From: Winogradskyella vidalii
Lineage (GTDB): Bacteria; Bacteroidota; Bacteroidia; Flavobacteriales; Flavobacteriaceae
NCBI RefSeq assembly: GCF_013403955.1
Contig: NZ_JABFDG010000001.1
Span: 1,054,001 to 1,118,000, forward strand
Length of the DNA: 64,000 nucleotides
Direction: 5' to 3'
The notes under the pieces were generated by a model, which was not told the origin of the DNA, ran no database searches, and saw only the letters and a program-made list of their open reading frames with translations. Below are positions 8,258 through 16,987 of the stretch, piece after piece; positions within the stretch are counted from its first letter, which is position 1; the number at the start of each line of letters is the position of its first letter. The position numbers were made by a program, and so were the translations under genes.

Positions 8258-9451
8258 ATGGGTAACCGACTTAAAATAGCTGTTTTTTCAGGAACCATAC
8301 CGAGTACCACCTTTATAGAGCATTTAATTAAAGGCGTGTCTCAAACTCATGAGGTGTACTTATTTGGGGTTCAAACTACTCCTGTGGCGTATGAATCTGA
8401 TCGTATTGCAGTCTATAACACTCCAAAAACTCATATAAAGAATGCCGTTGTCAGTAGTTATAGACTAATGCAATTGGTTATTAAATCGCCAAAAGATGCG
8501 GTGAAATTATATCGACATACCTCTCAATTTAATAAACGCTATGATCGCTGGATTCGGTTTACAAAACTATTACCGATGGTCTTATATAAGCCTGATGTAT
8601 TGCATATTCAATGGGCTAAAGATATCGCGTTCTACAAGGTGTTACAAGATTTATTTGGAGTTCCGATTGTCGTGAGTTTGCGTGGTGCTCATATTAATTA
8701 TACGCCTATAGTCGATTTGCAAATTGCAACAATTTATAAACAGGAATTTCCAAAAATAATAGCCTTCCACGCCGTTTCTAAGGCTATTGGAGAAGAGGCT
8801 AAGCGATATGGTGCTTCAGCTAATGCAATTCAAATTATTCATTCTCCTATTCCGTCTTTCTTTTTTGAGCATTATAAGCCCTGCATAACGGTACAAGACA
8901 AAACTATACGATTGGTTTCTGTTGGGCGTTTTCATTGGGTTAAAGGTTACGAAACAGCATTAGATACTATAGCTCTATTAAAGCATAAAGGTTATCACAT
9001 TCAGTATACCATTGTAGGACCTGACGAATTTACTGAAGCCTTATTATTTCAATGCCATCAGCTCAATTTAGTCGATGACGTTGCTTTGGTTGGGGCTATG
9101 GCTCAAACAGAATTGATTTCGTTTTTACAGCAATTTCACGGCATGTTACTGCCTAGTTTAAAAGAGGGAATTGCTAACGTGGTGTTAGAAGCTATGGCGA
9201 TTGGCTTACCTGTTGTGTCTACAGATTGCGGTGGGATGGCAGAAGTGGTAATTCCTAAAGAGACGGGTTGGTTGGTGCCCGTTAGAGATGCAGAAGCAAT
9301 GGCTGACGCTGTGATAGATTTAAGTATAACTTCCAAATTAGAATTGCATACGATAACAAAACGTGCCCACCAGTTTGTAAAGCTGGAGTTTAATGCTGAG
9401 GATAGCATTTCTAAATTTGTGAGAATGTATGAAGGGGTAGTTGGTGGTTGA
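8258..9451 (+). CDS. Family 4 glycosyltransferase (paralogue B)
   Basis: GT-B, GT4-type enzyme of 397 residues and tandem paralogue of the gene at 6971. Shared landmarks are IPSTTFIEHLI near the start, VSVGRFHWVKGY near residue 223, EX7E as EGIANVVLE near residue 302 and GGMAEVVIP. The duplicate probably acts on a related acceptor and adds a similar sugar, but this is inference from relatedness only. The gene starts with ATG and has its own candidate promoter box at 8215. Its stop lies at the beginning of a hexamer repeat (9447-9482). Confidence 0.93.
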   Translation: MGNRLKIAVFSGTIPSTTFIEHLIKGVSQTHEVYLFGVQTTPVAYESDRIAVYNTPKTHIKNAVVSSYRLMQLVIKSPKDAVKLYRHTSQFNKRYDRWIRFTKLLPMVLYKPDVLHIQWAKDIAFYKVLQDLFGVPIVVSLRGAHINYTPIVDLQIATIYKQEFPKIIAFHAVSKAIGEEAKRYGASANAIQIIHSPIPSFFFEHYKPCITVQDKTIRLVSVGRFHWVKGYETALDTIALLKHKGYHIQYTIVGPDEFTEALLFQCHQLNLVDDVALVGAMAQTELISFLQQFHGMLLPSLKEGIANVVLEAMAIGLPVVSTDCGGMAEVVIPKETGWLVPVRDAEAMADAVIDLSITSKLELHTITKRAHQFVKLEFNAEDSISKFVRMYEGVVGG

Positions 9452-9482
9452 AACTGAACTCGAAGTTGAAGTTGAACTCGAC
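9447..9482. repeat. 6-bp-period repeat at gene 3' end
   Basis: Six 6-base units: GTTGAA, ACTGAA, CTCGAA, GTTGAA, GTTGAA and CTCGAC. The array begins on the stop codon (9449-9451) of the preceding glycosyltransferase. Confidence 0.55.
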
Positions 9483-9491
9483 ATTGGATAA

Positions 9492-9545
9492 AAACCTTTC
9501 TGCTTTTATTTTTTTGATGAAATCAAATTACCCTTCCTTTGAAAT
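9492..9545. repeat. Dispersed hairpin-type repeat, copy A
   Basis: This stretch aligns with 21786-21838: both run from a CCTT(T)CTG start through a GATGAAATCAAA/GGTGAAATCAAA core to a TCCTTT end. In this copy the inverted repeat around the core is imperfect. Both copies follow a short-period repeat at a glycosyltransferase 3' end. Confidence 0.45.
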
Positions 9546-9571
9546 TATTATATTCGTCGTGCTATTAGACT

Positions 9572-10972
9572 ATGAAAACAATCACCACACCAATAATTCC
9601 TATTGTACCCACATATGCTAAGGTAAACGCACCACATGAATTGAATTTAGAGGCTATTTGTGTTTTTGCAGCGATTGGTTTTTTTTTAGATACAGATACC
9701 TATTGGAAAGATGAGGTTGTGTTGCGACCTGGATGTCAACATACCATTTCAGATGATGGTTATCTCTTGGAAAGTATTCCTTGGTTCGAATGGCATTATA
9801 CACCCGATAAAACCCGTGATTTCGACGCGACTTTACAAGAATTTACAACACTGTTCGAATCTATTATAGAAGAACAAACGGTTGGAAAAAAAGTGATTTT
9901 ACCTTTATCTGGTGGTTTAGATAGTAGAACACAAGCTGTAGCGTTACAGCACCTAAACGCGTCTGTAAATAGTTATAGTTATGATTTTCAGGGAGGTTAT
10001 AAAGAAACTCAAATAGCAAAAGCGATTGCTGAAGTTTGTGATTTCGACTTTACAGCCTATACCATTCCTAAAGGCTATTTATGGGATGTGTTGGAAGATT
10101 TAGCGACATTAAATCGTTGTGAATCTGATTTTACGGCACCACGACAAATGGCCATAGTTGACGAGTTTGAGACTATGGGTGAGGTGTTTTCATTAGGGCA
10201 TTGGGGAGATGTGTTGTTTGATGATATGGGAGTTAGAGACGATTTGCCATTGAAAGATCAGGTTAAGGTGCTTCAAAAAAAACTGATTAAAAAAGGAGGT
10301 AGAGCATTAGCGAACCAACTTTGGAGTTATTGGAATTTAGCAGGAGATTTTGACGCTTATTTTGAAACGCGCATTACTTCACTACTTTCTGCTATAGAAA
10401 TTCTTAATAATGCTAATGCACGTATTCGTGCTTTTAAAAGTATGTATTGGGCACCACGCTGGACATCCATAAATTTAGCCGTGTTTGCTAGTAAGCATCC
10501 CATAACTTTACCATATTACGATAAACGTATGTGCGAATTTATATGTACGGTTCCTGAAGACTTTTTGGCCAAACGACAGTTGCAAATTGGGTATATAAAA
10601 CAGCGCGCTCCTAAGCTTGCAAAAATTACTTGGCAAGACCAAAGGCCATTTAATCTTTATACGTATCCAAAAAATAAGACACCTTATAATTTGCCTTATC
10701 GTACGATTAATAAATTGGAAAGAGTTTTTCAGGAAGTTTTAGGAAAGAAGTATATAGAACGCAATTGGGAATTGCAATTTTTAGGAGATGATAATCAAAA
10801 GAAATTAGAAGCGTATGTATATAACACTGAATTTAATTCTTGGATTTCTAAGTCTATAGTAGATCAGTGTTACAACGCTTTTAAAAGTGGTAATACTGTC
10901 GAGAAATCTCATGCCATGAATATGTTTTTAGTTTTTGCCGTACATCAACACTTAAACAATAGGCATGCATAA
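9572..10972 (+). CDS. Asparagine-synthetase-like amidotransferase without full glutaminase domain
   Basis: ATP-pyrophosphatase (PP-loop) protein of the asparagine synthetase family. The PP-loop SGGLDSR is at 113-119 and the rest of the synthetase domain follows to the C-terminus. Full AsnB has about 200 residues of class II glutaminase with an N-terminal catalytic Cys2. Here only about 100 residues precede the PP-loop, Met1 is followed by Lys, and the piece resembles the tail of that domain (a RPGC turn near residue 54). The enzyme should therefore use free ammonia or a separate ammonia source. In polysaccharide loci such proteins are usually proposed to amidate uronic acids. It overlaps the next gene by 8 bases. 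Confidence 0.85.
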   Translation: MKTITTPIIPIVPTYAKVNAPHELNLEAICVFAAIGFFLDTDTYWKDEVVLRPGCQHTISDDGYLLESIPWFEWHYTPDKTRDFDATLQEFTTLFESIIEEQTVGKKVILPLSGGLDSRTQAVALQHLNASVNSYSYDFQGGYKETQIAKAIAEVCDFDFTAYTIPKGYLWDVLEDLATLNRCESDFTAPRQMAIVDEFETMGEVFSLGHWGDVLFDDMGVRDDLPLKDQVKVLQKKLIKKGGRALANQLWSYWNLAGDFDAYFETRITSLLSAIEILNNANARIRAFKSMYWAPRWTSINLAVFASKHPITLPYYDKRMCEFICTVPEDFLAKRQLQIGYIKQRAPKLAKITWQDQRPFNLYTYPKNKTPYNLPYRTINKLERVFQEVLGKKYIERNWELQFLGDDNQKKLEAYVYNTEFNSWISKSIVDQCYNAFKSGNTVEKSHAMNMFLVFAVHQHLNNRHA

Positions 10973-11561
10973 ATTGAGCTTTATTTTTTCAAAACGATTC
11001 TTTTTTATCCTCTATAAAAAAATACAGTTGCGTCATATGTATAACAAGTATGTAGAGCATAATAGATTAATACATGAAGATATTGAGACCAGTTTTTTAA
11101 AACGAGGATGCACCGCTATGGACACTTCAATAAAAACAAAGTTTAATCACTTAATGTTATATTACCCTGAGTTTGCTGTTATTTTCTTTTGGAGAATAGG
11201 TGTTTCAAAAACGAAGTGGTTAAAAATGTTTTCTAAAGATTATAACTTTAAAATATTTAAAAGCACAAATATTAAGGGAGGTTTATTTTGCTTTCACCCG
11301 TACGCTTCGGTAATTAATGCCAAATCTATTGGTCGAAATTTTGAATTTAGAAATGGCCTAACAATAGGCAATAAGTCTAATGATAATTCATACTTACCTG
11401 TTATAGGTAATAACGTTACGGTAGGTGCACAAGTTGTTATCATAGGAGATATAGAAATAGGCGATAATGTTGTAATTGGAGCAGGATTGGTTGTTGTAAA
11501 ATCTTTTCCTTCAAATTGTGTCATAGCAGGTAATCCTGCAAAAATAATAAAGACTTTATAG
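10965..11561 (+). CDS. Hexapeptide-repeat acyltransferase (serine acetyltransferase-like)
   Basis: Left-handed beta-helix acyltransferase of the serine-acetyltransferase/LbH group, probably O- or N-acetylating a sugar in this locus. The C-terminal 100 residues carry the hexad pattern (IGNNVTVGAQVVI, IGDIEIGDNVVIGAG) and the family ending with AGNPAKII. The N-terminal 95 residues are basic and helical. The likely catalytic His of the first coils is not clearly placed; HPYASV near residue 110 is a candidate. It overlaps the amidotransferase gene by 8 bases, which implies coupled translation. True cysteine biosynthesis is less likely given the context. Confidence 0.85.
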   Translation: MHKLSFIFSKRFFFILYKKIQLRHMYNKYVEHNRLIHEDIETSFLKRGCTAMDTSIKTKFNHLMLYYPEFAVIFFWRIGVSKTKWLKMFSKDYNFKIFKSTNIKGGLFCFHPYASVINAKSIGRNFEFRNGLTIGNKSNDNSYLPVIGNNVTVGAQVVIIGDIEIGDNVVIGAGLVVVKSFPSNCVIAGNPAKIIKTL

Positions 11562-11576
11562 GATTTAGGTGATTGT

Positions 11577-12668
11577 ATGAGTAAGAAAATAAAAATTTTA
11601 TATACTATACCTAATTTTGATAGAGCTGGAAGTGGTAAGGTTGTTTATGATTTGGTAAAGGGGTTGGATAAGACAAAGTTTGCTCCTGAAATTTGTGTGT
11701 TTCATACCAGAGGTGCTTTCTATTCAGAAGTCGAAGCCTTAGGTGTTCCTATTCATGTTTTCAAATTTGAAGCAACGTATAAACCTATAACTACCTTTGT
11801 TTTTAGAGTTTTTAAGATCGTACGCTTTTTTAAAACACAGCAGTTTGATTTGATACATTCTTGGCATTATACCTCTGATTTTTCTGAGCCTTTAGCCGCA
11901 AGACTAGCTGGTATACCTTACGTATACACAAAAAAAGCGATGGGATGGGGAAATAAAGCGTGGAAAATACGGACGTATTTCAGTACAAAGGTCATAGCGA
12001 TTAATACAGATATGATGACTGAGTTTTTCTATAATATGAAAACAAAGGTTGTTCAATTACCATTAGGGGTTGATACTGAGATTTATAAGCCTTTAAAAGC
12101 AGGTATTAGTTTAAAAAAGCAATTGGGAATTCAAGAGCAGGATTTTGTTATTGTCAGTGTGGTGAACATGGTGCCAGTTAAAGGCATAGAATTATTACTT
12201 GAGGCCGTAAATCAAATAAGCTCAAGTTCTTCTATCAAAGTATTGATAGTAGGACATAATGAGAGTGATTATGCCAAAGGATTAATGCAAAAATATGGAA
12301 GTCATCGTTTTGTTTTTGTCGGTAAACAGTTAGATGTTAAACCCTATATTGCTTTAGCAGATGTTTTTGTTATCCCAACTAAAGATGAAGGAAGACGAGA
12401 AGGTATGCCTGTGGCTCCGTTGGAAGCTATGGCCATGGGAATACCGGTAATCGGCGCCAATATTTCAGGGATAAAAGATATTCTTCAAGATTTCCCCGAG
12501 CTTTTATTTAAGCCTTCTCATACTAAAGACCTAAAACAAAAGATCGAATACTTTATGGCGAATCGCCCTATATATAAGAACAAATTAGTAGCGTTAATTC
12601 ATGAAAAATATAATTTGTCTAAATTTATTAATGATAGAGAGCAATTTTATAAATCGATATTAAAATGA
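11577..12668 (+). CDS. Family 4 glycosyltransferase
   Basis: GT-B, GT4-type enzyme of 363 residues. The N-terminus has the typical IPNFDRAGSGKVV acceptor loop. The linker LPLGVDTEIYKP lies near 160, the second domain opens near residue 188, and EX7E reads EGMPVAPLE near residue 280. It lies 15 bases after the acyltransferase and overlaps the sulfotransferase gene by 4 bases (ATGA), so these genes are co-translated. Specificity is unknown. Confidence 0.93.
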   Translation: MSKKIKILYTIPNFDRAGSGKVVYDLVKGLDKTKFAPEICVFHTRGAFYSEVEALGVPIHVFKFEATYKPITTFVFRVFKIVRFFKTQQFDLIHSWHYTSDFSEPLAARLAGIPYVYTKKAMGWGNKAWKIRTYFSTKVIAINTDMMTEFFYNMKTKVVQLPLGVDTEIYKPLKAGISLKKQLGIQEQDFVIVSVVNMVPVKGIELLLEAVNQISSSSSIKVLIVGHNESDYAKGLMQKYGSHRFVFVGKQLDVKPYIALADVFVIPTKDEGRREGMPVAPLEAMAMGIPVIGANISGIKDILQDFPELLFKPSHTKDLKQKIEYFMANRPIYKNKLVALIHEKYNLSKFINDREQFYKSILK

Positions 12669-13477
12669 TTTCTAAAATAATCAATAGTTATACCTATAAA
12701 AAGTATCATCGGAAAATTAAATATTTTTTATCTAGCAGGTATTATAATAATTCAAAGTATTTACCTGAAGGCATTGATCGTGTTTATCACATTCATATTC
12801 GTAAATCTGCAGGTACCTCTGTGAATAGCGCCTTTTGGAATTTAGGTGATTTAACTTTAAAAAAAATAGGAAGAGAGCCATTAGTATTATCAAAAAAATT
12901 TTCATTTGTATGCTTTAATAAAGAGCTTATTGAAGCCGGACATTACTTATATGCTAGTGCACATTTTGCACAATGGGAATTAAATTTAAAACCAAACACC
13001 TTTACATTTACAGTTCTAAGAGAACCATACAGTAGATTAGTCTCATTGTATAAATATTATACTTGGGTTGATCAAGTTGATGAAAAAACAGGGTACTATT
13101 TAGATACGTCTTATTATGTATTAAAAGCTCAAAAACACTTGTTAGGCAAGACTTTTAAGGATTTTGTAGATGTGTTGAGTGATAAATATCTCACGAATCA
13201 ATTATATACCTTTAGCCAGACATTAAATGTTGCTGATGCTTTAAATAATATATCAAAAGTGAATCGTGTTTATTTTCAAGAGGATTTTCAGTATGCCATT
13301 AGTGATTTAGAAACGTGTTTAAAGTTGCCATTACATGTGAAAAATGAACGTAATTTTGGGAATATCGATATACATATCTCAGAAGAAGAAAAGCAATATG
13401 CGTTAAGTAAACTAAAAGATGAAATTGAATTTTATAAATTGGCTGTAGAAAAATATAAAAATGTAGTATGCATATAG
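12665..13477 (+). CDS. Sulfotransferase-family protein
   Basis: Carbohydrate sulfotransferase-like protein of the Sulfotransfer_2/3 type using PAPS as donor. The 5'-phosphosulfate loop is HIHIRKSAGTSVN with RKSAGTS at 46-52. The 3'-phosphate-binding region is LREPYSRLVSLYKYY near 118-132, including the Arg and Ser expected there. There is no signal peptide, so it should act in the cytoplasm on lipid-linked glycan. Neighbours are overlapped by 4 bases upstream and 10 bases downstream. Sulfated polysaccharides are plausible for a marine bacterium. No PAPS synthesis genes are in the window. Confidence 0.82.
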   Translation: MISKIINSYTYKKYHRKIKYFLSSRYYNNSKYLPEGIDRVYHIHIRKSAGTSVNSAFWNLGDLTLKKIGREPLVLSKKFSFVCFNKELIEAGHYLYASAHFAQWELNLKPNTFTFTVLREPYSRLVSLYKYYTWVDQVDEKTGYYLDTSYYVLKAQKHLLGKTFKDFVDVLSDKYLTNQLYTFSQTLNVADALNNISKVNRVYFQEDFQYAISDLETCLKLPLHVKNERNFGNIDIHISEEEKQYALSKLKDEIEFYKLAVEKYKNVVCI

Positions 13478-14625
13478 CTCTCATATTATCGCAACCACCA
13501 GGCTATTCTGAGACCTTTTTTAAATCAAAAATTAAAGGCTTGCAAGACGCAGGATATCTGGTGAGTTTATTTGTTCAAAAAGATGACCCTACATTTAACG
13601 CTTGTAGGGTATTTAAGTTGCCCAAAGTTTATAAGCATCCTATAGTTCAAGCCCTTGCTTATTTATGGATAATTCTGAGCTTAGTACCCTATGTGAAGCG
13701 CGTGAAACGTTTTATAAAATTAGAACACGGGAGCAAACGCAAAAAAACACAAATATTTAAGAATATATATACCAATGCAAGTTTGTTAAAATCTAATGTT
13801 GATTGGCTGCATTTTGGTTTTGCGACCTTGGCATTACAACGCGAGCATGTGGCTAAAGCCATAGGTGCAAAAATGGCAGTGAGTTTAAGAGGGTTTGATA
13901 TTGATGTTTACCCCATGAAACATCCTAATTGTTATGTGACATTGTGGCAAGACGTAGATAAAGTGCATGCGATTTCTAAATATACACTAAACCAAGGATA
14001 TTATCATGGTCTACCCAAGACTGTTGCCTCAACGATTATTACTCCTGCTGTCAAGTTAGTTAGTACAGAACGAAGGAGTGCCTCTAAGACCACTAAAATT
14101 ATAACAGTAGGTCGTTTGCATTGGATGAAAGGGTACTTGGATATTTTAGAAGCGTTATCCATTTTGAAAACTATAAGTGATAATTTTCATTATCAAATTA
14201 TAGGCATAGGAGCTGAGGAGGAAGCAATAAAGTTTACGATACACCAATTAGGGCTGCAAAATCATGTAACGTTACTTGGACAGCAATCACATGATTCAGT
14301 ATTTACATATATAGAGCAAGCCGAGGTGTATTTACAATATAGTCATTCAGAAGGCTTTTGTAATGCGGTATTAGAAGCTCAAGCTTTAGGGAAATTATGT
14401 GTTGTGTCAGATGGAGGAGGCTTATCAGAAAATATCATTGATGGTAAAACGGGTTGGGTGGTGCCAAAGCGACAGCCCAAACTATTAGCAAAAACTCTAG
14501 AATCTGTAATAGCGCAAGATGATGTTATTAAAAGTCAATTTTCCGAACGGGCCAAAGCACGTGTTCAACACCAATTTACATTGCAACAACAGCAAGCTAA
14601 GTTTGTGGAGTTCTATAAAGACTAA
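13468..14625 (+). CDS. Family 4 glycosyltransferase
   Basis: GT4-type enzyme of 385 residues. The second domain opens with ITVGRLHWMKGY near residue 212, close to the VSVGR(Y/F)HWVKGY of the paralogues at 6971 and 8258, so it belongs to the same subgroup. EX7E reads EGFCNAVLE near residue 295, then DGGGLSENI. It overlaps the sulfotransferase gene by 10 bases. Of the two candidate starts the ATG at 13468 is the earliest and leads straight into the first beta strand (IALILSQPPGYSETF). Confidence 0.93.
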   Translation: MHIALILSQPPGYSETFFKSKIKGLQDAGYLVSLFVQKDDPTFNACRVFKLPKVYKHPIVQALAYLWIILSLVPYVKRVKRFIKLEHGSKRKKTQIFKNIYTNASLLKSNVDWLHFGFATLALQREHVAKAIGAKMAVSLRGFDIDVYPMKHPNCYVTLWQDVDKVHAISKYTLNQGYYHGLPKTVASTIITPAVKLVSTERRSASKTTKIITVGRLHWMKGYLDILEALSILKTISDNFHYQIIGIGAEEEAIKFTIHQLGLQNHVTLLGQQSHDSVFTYIEQAEVYLQYSHSEGFCNAVLEAQALGKLCVVSDGGGLSENIIDGKTGWVVPKRQPKLLAKTLESVIAQDDVIKSQFSERAKARVQHQFTLQQQQAKFVEFYKD

Positions 14626-14675
14626 ATATTAATACTAAAACGTGAATTAATGATTTTACAATATAATAGTTTAGC

Positions 14676-16109
14676 ATGATTTTTAACTCATTAGATTTTG
14701 CAATCTTTTTACCTGTCGTCTTTTTTTTATATTGGTTTGTTTTTAATAAAACCGTTGATAGACAAAATGTTTTGGTTGTCGTTGCTAGTTATGTGTTTTA
14801 TGGCTGGTGGGATTATCGGTTTTTAGCATTGATATTATTTAGTACGATAATAGATTTTGGTATCGGGCAACTGCTATTGAAGACAGAAATCCCTAAAAAA
14901 AGAGAATTACTGTTATGGACAAGTATTTCTGTTAATTTGGGACTTCTCGGCTTTTTTAAATATTATAATTTTTTTGCTGATAGCTTTGTTGACGCCTTTT
15001 CTTTTTTCGGTCATAGTATTCAACCTAATACTTTAGATATTATTCTACCCGTAGGTATTAGTTTTTATACCTTTCAAACGCTAAGTTATACCATCGATGT
15101 TTATCGAAAAAAATTAGAACCCACATCAAGTTTTATTGAGTTTTCTGCATTTGTAAGCTTCTTTCCTCAATTGGTAGCAGGTCCTATAGAGCGTGCCACT
15201 AATTTATTACCGCAATTTAAACATAAGCGACATTTTAAGTACTCTGAAGCCATGGATGGTGTGTATCTTATTATATGGGGATTGTTTAAAAAAGTAGTCA
15301 TTGCAGATAATTGTGCTCAGTTTGCAAACGATATTTTTCAGCATTCAGGTAGTTATTCTTCCTCAACGTTACTTTTAGGATCCTTTTATTTTGCTTTTCA
15401 AATTTATGGTGATTTTTCAGGCTATTCCGATATCGCTATAGGAACTTCTAAACTGTTTGGTTTTAATTTGATGCAGAATTTTGCTGTACCTTACTTTTCA
15501 AGAGATATGGCCGAATTTTGGAGACGTTGGCATATTTCATTATCCACGTGGTTTCGAGATTATTTATATATACCATTAGGTGGTTCTAGAGGTTCTAAAT
15601 GGCAACAAATACGAAATGTTTTTATAATTTTTATCGTAAGTGGATTTTGGCACGGCGCAAATTGGACTTTTGTAATATGGGGCTTCTTAAATGCACTGTA
15701 TTTTATACCTTTATTATTATTGAATAGGAACAGGACACATACAAATGTCATCGCAGAACATAGCATTTTACCATCCGTAAAAGAAATCGGACAAGTTGTA
15801 GTGACTTTTATGTTAACACTATTGGCTTGGATATTTTTTAGGGCTAATACTATATCTGATGCCTTTTTATATATTGAAAGACTATTTCAGTTTTCATTTA
15901 AAATGGACCGTCTAACTTTAGAGCGTTTTTCTTATGAAATGATTCCATTAGTTGTCCTTTTAGTTGGTATAGAATGGTTTTCTAGAAGAAAGCAACATCC
16001 CTTAGAGACAATTAAAAAACCTATGGTTTGGAGTCTAATTTTAATATTTTTAATTTTTGTTTTTGGTAGTTTTTCAAGTGTACAAGAATTTATTTATTTT
16101 CAGTTTTAG
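14676..16109 (+). CDS. MBOAT family O-acyltransferase (AlgI/DltB-like)
   Basis: Integral membrane O-acyltransferase that passes an acyl group, often acetyl, across the inner membrane to modify an extracytoplasmic polysaccharide. It has about ten hydrophobic segments over 477 residues, the usual length. The family core EFWRRWHISLSTWFRDYLY starts near residue 280, and the catalytic His is His326 in SGFWHGANWT. The next gene, two bases downstream, encodes a membrane-anchored SGNH-like protein, so the pair matches the AlgI/AlgJ or DltB/DltD arrangement. The acceptor is presumably the glycan made here. Confidence 0.94.
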   Translation: MIFNSLDFAIFLPVVFFLYWFVFNKTVDRQNVLVVVASYVFYGWWDYRFLALILFSTIIDFGIGQLLLKTEIPKKRELLLWTSISVNLGLLGFFKYYNFFADSFVDAFSFFGHSIQPNTLDIILPVGISFYTFQTLSYTIDVYRKKLEPTSSFIEFSAFVSFFPQLVAGPIERATNLLPQFKHKRHFKYSEAMDGVYLIIWGLFKKVVIADNCAQFANDIFQHSGSYSSSTLLLGSFYFAFQIYGDFSGYSDIAIGTSKLFGFNLMQNFAVPYFSRDMAEFWRRWHISLSTWFRDYLYIPLGGSRGSKWQQIRNVFIIFIVSGFWHGANWTFVIWGFLNALYFIPLLLLNRNRTHTNVIAEHSILPSVKEIGQVVVTFMLTLLAWIFFRANTISDAFLYIERLFQFSFKMDRLTLERFSYEMIPLVVLLVGIEWFSRRKQHPLETIKKPMVWSLILIFLIFVFGSFSSVQEFIYFQF

Positions 16110-16111
16110 GT

Positions 16112-16987
16112 ATGATACAGTTTTTTAAGAGAATAGCAATCCTTTTAAGTATAGTAGTATTAACTTTATTTCTGTTAGATAGTTTATATACCTATATTTA
16201 TGTGCATCCCCACTATGCAAGATCTAAAGTATCATGGTTAAAAACATTAGATACAGATAGTAAATATGATTACGCAGTGTTCGGGTCATCTCGAGTGCAT
16301 TTTAATTTTAATCCGATGTTAGTGGAAGAAAAAACGGGGTATAAAGGAATTAATTTAGGTTTTCCTAATAGTAAAAGTTTTGAAATTAAATTAATGGTTA
16401 AACTTTTTTTAGAAAAACATCAAGTAAATACAATTTTTATTCAGGTTGATGACCACTATAGTATAGATGGTTTTGATCCTATTGCGATAGTTCCTTTTCT
16501 ACCATATATTCGAGACCCTCAATTGTTTGAGGATATTCGTTCTGTAAATACTGAAGCATCATTTCTATATTATTTACCGTTTTATAGATATATGAAATAT
16601 GATGCTAAATTAGGGTTTAGAGAGATAATGATGAGTTTTTATAAAAATAATAAATATGATAATCGTTTAGGGTATCCTTTAGGTAAAGAAAAGCAGATGA
16701 GGGAAAGGGAAACTAAATATAAATTTCTACTTGAAGACAAATCTAACCCTCATATTGAAGAAGTGATAACAATTTGTAAAGAAAAAAATATTCAAATTTA
16801 TTTTTACACCTCGCCTATATATAAAGCGGAAGGGAATTTTGATGTTTTTCATAAAAACTTGCCCAACTATCATGATTTTTCTAATATTTTTGTTAATGCT
16901 AAGTTGTTTAGAGATCCATATCATTTGAATATAGAAGGAACTTCCGTTTTTACAGAAGAATTTATAGAAACTTATTTTAAGCCGTGA
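16112..16987 (+). CDS. Membrane-anchored SGNH-like acylation partner
   Basis: Protein of 291 residues with one N-terminal membrane anchor (about 8-28) and a periplasmic domain. An FGSSRVHFN motif at 57-65 places a Ser where SGNH/AlgJ-like proteins have their nucleophile. DPYHLN at 268-273 matches the C-terminal D-x-x-H catalytic pair. It lies two bases after the MBOAT gene and probably completes acyl transfer to the polysaccharide. Similarity to a named family is inferred from motif placement, not from overall recognition. The stop overlaps the GTG start of the next gene. Confidence 0.78.
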   Translation: MIQFFKRIAILLSIVVLTLFLLDSLYTYIYVHPHYARSKVSWLKTLDTDSKYDYAVFGSSRVHFNFNPMLVEEKTGYKGINLGFPNSKSFEIKLMVKLFLEKHQVNTIFIQVDDHYSIDGFDPIAIVPFLPYIRDPQLFEDIRSVNTEASFLYYLPFYRYMKYDAKLGFREIMMSFYKNNKYDNRLGYPLGKEKQMRERETKYKFLLEDKSNPHIEEVITICKEKNIQIYFYTSPIYKAEGNFDVFHKNLPNYHDFSNIFVNAKLFRDPYHLNIEGTSVFTEEFIETYFKP

